A stretch of DNA of 64,000 nt from Asterias rubens (Eukaryota > Echinodermata > Asteroidea > Forcipulatida > Asteriidae): contig NC_047073.1 in the NCBI RefSeq assembly GCF_902459465.1, positions 8,743,036 through 8,807,035 on the forward strand, written 5' to 3'. Below the pieces are notes generated by a model that had not been told where the DNA came from, did no database searches, and saw only the letters and a program-made list of their open reading frames with translations. A program made the position numbers and the translations under genes. This document shows positions 59,753-64,000 of the stretch, in pieces. Positions within the stretch are counted from its first letter, which is position 1. Each line of letters starts with the position of its first letter.

Positions 59753-60897
59753 GCGTGCTCTCATGCAGAACCAGAAAATATTGTGCCACTCTGCGTCCCA
59801 GAAAACAACTCAGACATTTTTCCTATGCTACTCATATTTGTGAGAGATTATAGTAATACACTTTTTCGATAGACTATTTACAGTAAAAATAGAGGTAGAT
59901 TTATGGATTTAATGTTTTAAAATTGCCAAATTGGAACAACTTATTCTTTTATGCTTTGTTATGATTTTATTGCAAAGCAGCAACTTTTATTAACTTGTGT
60001 TGATTAAGTTATTAACGTTTTTTAAAAACATTGCTTTTTGTGATTGTTAACTTGAGATATATACTTGATCAATGTTAATTAATATGTATAAACTAGTGCA
60101 GCTCCCTTTGAAATTAACAAAGGGAAAGTACCTCGTGGGTTTCCGACAGATTTAGATAATTCTAATACTCATTTTTGTCAAGATTCACAATTCAACAAGG
60201 AAAAAATTTGAACAATCCTGAAAACAATGGTCAATTTTAGGTTTTTAGTACTCGACTTTGACAGTAATTCAGACGGTAGTTGTTCTCTGAATGATTAATA
60301 CTTTATAATTAATAAGTTTATAGGATGAAATTTGTTGATAATTACAAATCATGTACTTTTTTGCAAGTACTCAAGAAGCAAATATCGTTAGATCTTGAAT
60401 ATTAACCACACTGCCACAATCTTGGTCATGTTTCCCGTGTTCTCAGGGGAAACACAGAGAGTCTTTAGACCAGTCAGGGGATCAGACTATTTTTTCTCCA
60501 TTCCTGTTTTGGCTGTATTGATTTCAATGATGGGGGAAAAAAAGAAAGATGGCTACCCCACTAGAAATGTCTAAAGCTATTGCAACTTGAAGAATGCCAG
60601 TTATTGTGTTTATGTGCAATTAACAATCACCATTGACACTTATGTGATTTAAAATATTTAAAAAAAATTTCACCAGTTGTTAAAGTATAATTTGCGTTTT
60701 AATTAATAGATAGATGCTTTGCAATAAAGCAATAAAAATGTTGGATACAACCGAGAGGGGTTATTGCTTTGAAAGAAGTCTCGTTCCAGTTTGTCACTAT
60801 CTCATACTCTTATCGTTAAGTGATAACCCGACAGAAGGTGCACTTTTCTTCTCGATTTCATTTCCCTTGACGTCTGTCTCTGGAAATTGAACCAAGA
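59753..60897. other. No recognisable gene
   Basis: AT-rich intergenic sequence. Two adjacent AATAAA hexamers at 60723-60736 are the only signals noted. Confidence 0.4.
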
Positions 60898-61475
60898 ATA
60901 GACTTACGCAAAGCTAGCGGGCAATACGGCGCGCTGCACATGGTAGCGAGAATAAACTTACACAAAGCTAGCTGGCAATCGGCGTGCTGCTCATGGCAAT
61001 GAGGCTGGGAATGGTAGAGAGAAGTAACTTACACAAAGCTAGCTGGCAATCGGCGTGCTGCACATGGTAGTGAGAATAAACTTACACAAAGCTAGCTGGC
61101 AATCGGCGTGCTGCTCATGGTAGTGAGAATAAACTTACACAAAGCTAGCTGGCAATCGGCGTGCTGCTCATGGTAGTGAGAATAAACTTACACAAAGCTA
61201 GCTGGCAATCGGCGTGCTGCTCATGGTAGTGAGAATAAACTTACACAAAGCTAGCTGGCAATCGGCGTGCTGCACATGGTAGTGAGAATAAACTTACACA
61301 AAGCTAGCTGGCAATCGGCGTGCTGCTCATGGTAGTGAGAATAAACTTACACAAAGCTAGCTGGCAATCGATGTGCTGCTCATGGCAATGAGGCTGGGAA
61401 TGGTAGCGAGAAGTAACTTACACAAAGCTAGCTGGCAATCGGTGTGATGCTCATGGCAATGAGGCTGGGAAATCA
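60898..61475 (+). repeat. 53-bp minisatellite, about ten copies, with longer variants
   Basis: The unit begins ACTTACACAAAGCTAGCTGG, continues CAATCGGCGTGCTGCTCATG and ends GTAGTGAGAATAA. Most units are 53 bases. Units 2, 9 and 10 carry an extra CAATGAGGCTGGGAATGG. The first unit (CTTACGCAAAGCTAGCGGG) is most diverged. Confidence 0.92.
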
Positions 61476-61911
61476 TCCATGCGTAGGCCTTGAAACCAAG
61501 ACTACTTTGGAAGCAGTGTTCAAGTTGTTGACGCTATTTGTCTTTGGCTAGTCTTACCTCATGTCTATAGATTGAGATTCGTAACCTTTGTGTAATCCCC
61601 ACTCTCTGTGCTTGTTTTATTTCTCACAAAATTAGTTTTACTTCCTTAGTCAGATAAGTCTTATTGAGTTGGTTGGATTTTGTAACAGTCTTTGATGCAA
61701 TGTGTAGACCATCGTTATAATGAACTTAGCAAATCACCAAACAATGTATAAGCTTTTCTGTTTATATCTCCACATGCATTCACAACTGCATCTCATGTAA
61801 CCTCACAACTAAATGTAACATTTATTGAAGATTTAATTATGCCCTGGGCCAATTGTAGCTACATGTAAGAACAACAAAATAATGCTTCTGAGAATAAGGT
61901 TACCAGCTTAA

Positions 61912-62082
61912 AGGCAGTGGACACTATTGGTAATTGTCAAAGACTAGCCTTCACAGTTGGTGTATCTCAACATGTGCATTAAATAACAAACCTGTGAAAA
62001 TTTGAGCTCAATCGAACTCGTCACCAAGAAAGGTTTTATGCTAATATTTATGTTGAGTAATTACCAATAGTGTCCACTGCCT
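61912..62082. mobile_element. Short P1 MITE (171 bp) with internal deletion
   Basis: TTAA at 61908-61911 and 62083-62086. Ends AGGCAGTGGACACTATTGG and GTGTCCACTGCCT. The central hairpin is deleted, leaving the two ends joined near CTCAATCGAACTCGTCACC. Confidence 0.85.
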
Positions 62083-62889
62083 TTAAGTACCATCTCGCAT
62101 GTAAAATCTGTGACTGGTGTACTGCTTATTTTTGTTGGCAGAAAGTTGCAAATCACAATTCTCTGCAGCTCTACATAAAGCTGCTTTTAGAAATACTGCT
62201 TAAACAGGTTTTCTTTTAAAAATTAAATAGGAAACCAGCCTTATATAAAGTACGTGTGAGATTGTTTTTTGGCTAGTAATCTTATTCTGGTAAGCATAAT
62301 TTTGTTGTGCTTAGGTACGTTTTGTGCTTAGGCAGCTCCATGAAGTTGAACCCTTGTCTTAGAGACACGTCCGTAGTAAAAATCAAGCAACTTTTATGTC
62401 TAAATTCAACTTGCCATCACAGCACAACAATTTAACCAATCAAATTCATAGAGCTGCATAGGCACGCTCAGCACAAAACCAATTATGCTAACTAGAATAA
62501 GGGTACATTATTAATCATGGTTTATTCAATTTTAAACTTCAAACTTGTTGCCAGAAATTGCATCGAATTGTACAAAAGTTACATGATTTCAAAATGTACG
62601 TGTGTACCATTTACAACTGGTTTTGTTGTTATTTTTGCTTAGCAGAAAATAATAAAGCACCTCATTTACTGCTTAAGCAGCTCTATGACATTAGACTCTA
62701 GTAATTTTTGATGATTGGTATCAATTTGAGGTTGATTAACACAATTAAAACTTTTTAATAGTTTGAAAAAGAAAATGGTTACAATCCTATGGTAACAATA
62801 TCTGAAGACAGTTTTGTAGGATTTCTTATTTGTTTTATTACTAATATTTACTTTGCATTGTATTCAACAATTCCCCTCTCCCCCATGTC
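62083..62889. repeat. GGGCCC-family MITE remnants
   Basis: Motifs such as GCAGCTCTACATAAAGCTGC, TTGTGCTTAGGCAGCTCCAT and CATAGAGCTGCATAGGCACG recur. These are decayed ends of the GGGCCCAATTT family without clear borders. No gene is visible. Confidence 0.45.
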
Positions 62890-63203
62890 TAGTTGCGATA
62901 ACGTAACCCTCCTGCCGATGGCGTAGCCGGAGGCTCGGGGATCTGGTAAGTTTTTGTCCTTTTTCTTCAAATGATTTCCTCAATGGTGTTTTGAGTGATA
63001 TTGTAGGATTCATTAGACATTGAGGATCAAGTAAGTGTTCCTAGAATTTGTGTCATGATTTTCAAAAGTGGTAAAAAATGGAGCAAATCTGCTGACTAGC
63101 TGTCGAAATTGTACGTTTTTAACCATTTCGCCCTGCACACATTGCTGAAGCTTCGTAACCTTTCGGCTTTGCCGTCGACAGGAGGGTTATGTTATCGCAA
63201 CTA
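62890..63203. mobile_element. 314-bp DNA element with 9-bp target duplication
   Basis: The ends TAGTTGCGATAACGTAACCC and GGGTTATGTTATCGCAACTA are inverted, continuing into TCCTG and CAGGA. CCCCATGTC flanks both sides exactly (62881-62889 and 63204-63212). The 9-bp size is typical of Mutator-like transposases; assignment is inference. It is non-coding. Confidence 0.82.
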
Positions 63204-63453
63204 CCCCATGTCTTAATTTACTGTTGCCTACGGTAGTCCTTGATTACCCCTGGTTTACATACAGGGGTGAGAGTCATTGCTGACAAAAAAGTGTGAAACT
63301 AGGATAAAATTTTTGCATTTCCACCGGGGATCTTTCCAAGTTTATTGGAGTTTGTCTTTACTTCCACAGGTTCCTCATGTTTCAGGAGGAAAACTTCTCG
63401 TTGTAACCTTCGGGTAGTATCTAGTATTCTACCTTTATTACAGTCAACAGTTT

Positions 63454-63965
63454 CTATGTTGTATATGTAGCGTCATTTTCCCAACCATTAAGGATGTCAA
63501 AGAAGCCTTGGGAGGAAACTTTGGAGCAGAGTTTGATTTTCTTTCTTGGCGGTGGTTTTGCTTGTTTCACCGGTTGCTCTGAGATCTGCTCCATCTGATT
63601 CTCTTTTGTGTCCTCTGTCTCGACCTCTAACGTTCTGAAACCTAGCCACTTTCTGTCCTGCCGAGTTGAATGTTTCATATCAGGACATGAATATTGCATG
63701 GTTAGTTCTTTGTCGAGGGTGGACAGCTCATCATTCCTGGTGTTAACCTTTCCAGCTTCCGGACGATGTCTACTTTGTTGCCTGGCAACCTTTGACCTTT
63801 CAACCTTTGACCTTTTCATGTTCTCCTTGGTTACCAGGTCAGCTTGATGGTTGTCCTGGTTACTGCTGCTTGATGCAGCAAGTTGTATAATGGGCAAGTC
63901 GTGGACTTTTTTTATTGGTTTAGTAGACTTAAATATGTTTGCCAGTCTCTCCTGTGTTCTTCCAT
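63454..63965 (-). CDS. Terminal exon of an unrecognised, Lys/Arg-rich protein (partial)
   Basis: A minus-strand frame is open from a TTTTGTTTCAG acceptor (exon starts at 63965) to TAG at 63456-63454. It gives about 170 residues: GRTQERLANIFKSTKPIKKV, then LPIIQLAASSSSNQDN, a charged middle, a nuclear-signal-like PPPRKKIKL and the C-terminus GFFDILNGWENDATYTT. There is no ATG in the open part; the exon joins an upstream exon in phase 1 outside the window. I do not recognise the family. A nuclear role is inferred from the basic cluster only. It converges on ERMP1. Confidence 0.6.
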
Positions 63966-64000
63966 CTGAAACAAAAAAGTTATTGGATTAGAAGGGTTTA

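Noticed and set aside
60898..61475. CRISPR-like direct repeats
   Set aside because: Contiguous 53-bp units without spacers; minisatellite.

Overview
The window is a piece of an intron-rich animal genome. It is AT-rich and packed with short non-autonomous transposons and tRNA-derived SINEs. The two complete gene models are a dystrophin-family protein and ERMP1. Both are animal-type proteins with GT-AG introns that interlock in phase. I see no vertebrate repeat families. The repeat flora (short palindromic MITEs, two tRNA-SINE families) suggests a marine invertebrate deuterostome, most likely an echinoderm and perhaps a sea star; that placement is inference. No prokaryotic features, operons or CRISPR arrays are present.

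Layout. Bases 1-3200 are a retroelement graveyard: two gag-like fragments and the 3' end of a LINE, all on the minus strand. Bases 3200-7000 hold SINE and MITE debris upstream of the first gene. Bases 7019-22091 (+) hold 16 coding exons of a 760-residue dystrophin-like protein: WW, EF-hand-like pair, ZZ zinc finger, coiled coils and a Pro/Asn/Gln-rich tail with PPxY-like motifs. An in-frame stop sits 9 bases before the start codon with no splice acceptor between, so this is a real N-terminus (a short isoform or a short gene). One of its exons is duplicated in inverted orientation inside a later intron. Bases 23662-56689 (+) hold 13 coding exons of ERMP1, a multi-membrane-spanning M28 zinc peptidase of the ER. 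They sum to exactly 2700 bases, or 899 residues, close to the roughly 900 residues of vertebrate ERMP1. Intron 1 is 10.4 kb. Bases 56690-63453 are 3' flank with minisatellites and MITEs. Bases 63454-63965 (-) are the terminal exon of an unrecognised, probably nuclear, protein whose remainder lies beyond the window.

The genes have no evident shared pathway; they are simply neighbours. The most instructive content is the mobile DNA. About a dozen MITEs are flanked by TTAA. Two hAT-like MITEs have perfect 8-bp target duplications and GATATCGC-palindrome interiors. An 84-bp hairpin and a 314-bp element each have 9-bp duplications, and a 2.7-kb element has 5-bp duplications. Several SINE or MITE ends lie right against splice acceptors of the two genes, and two ERMP1 splice donors have been tandemly duplicated.
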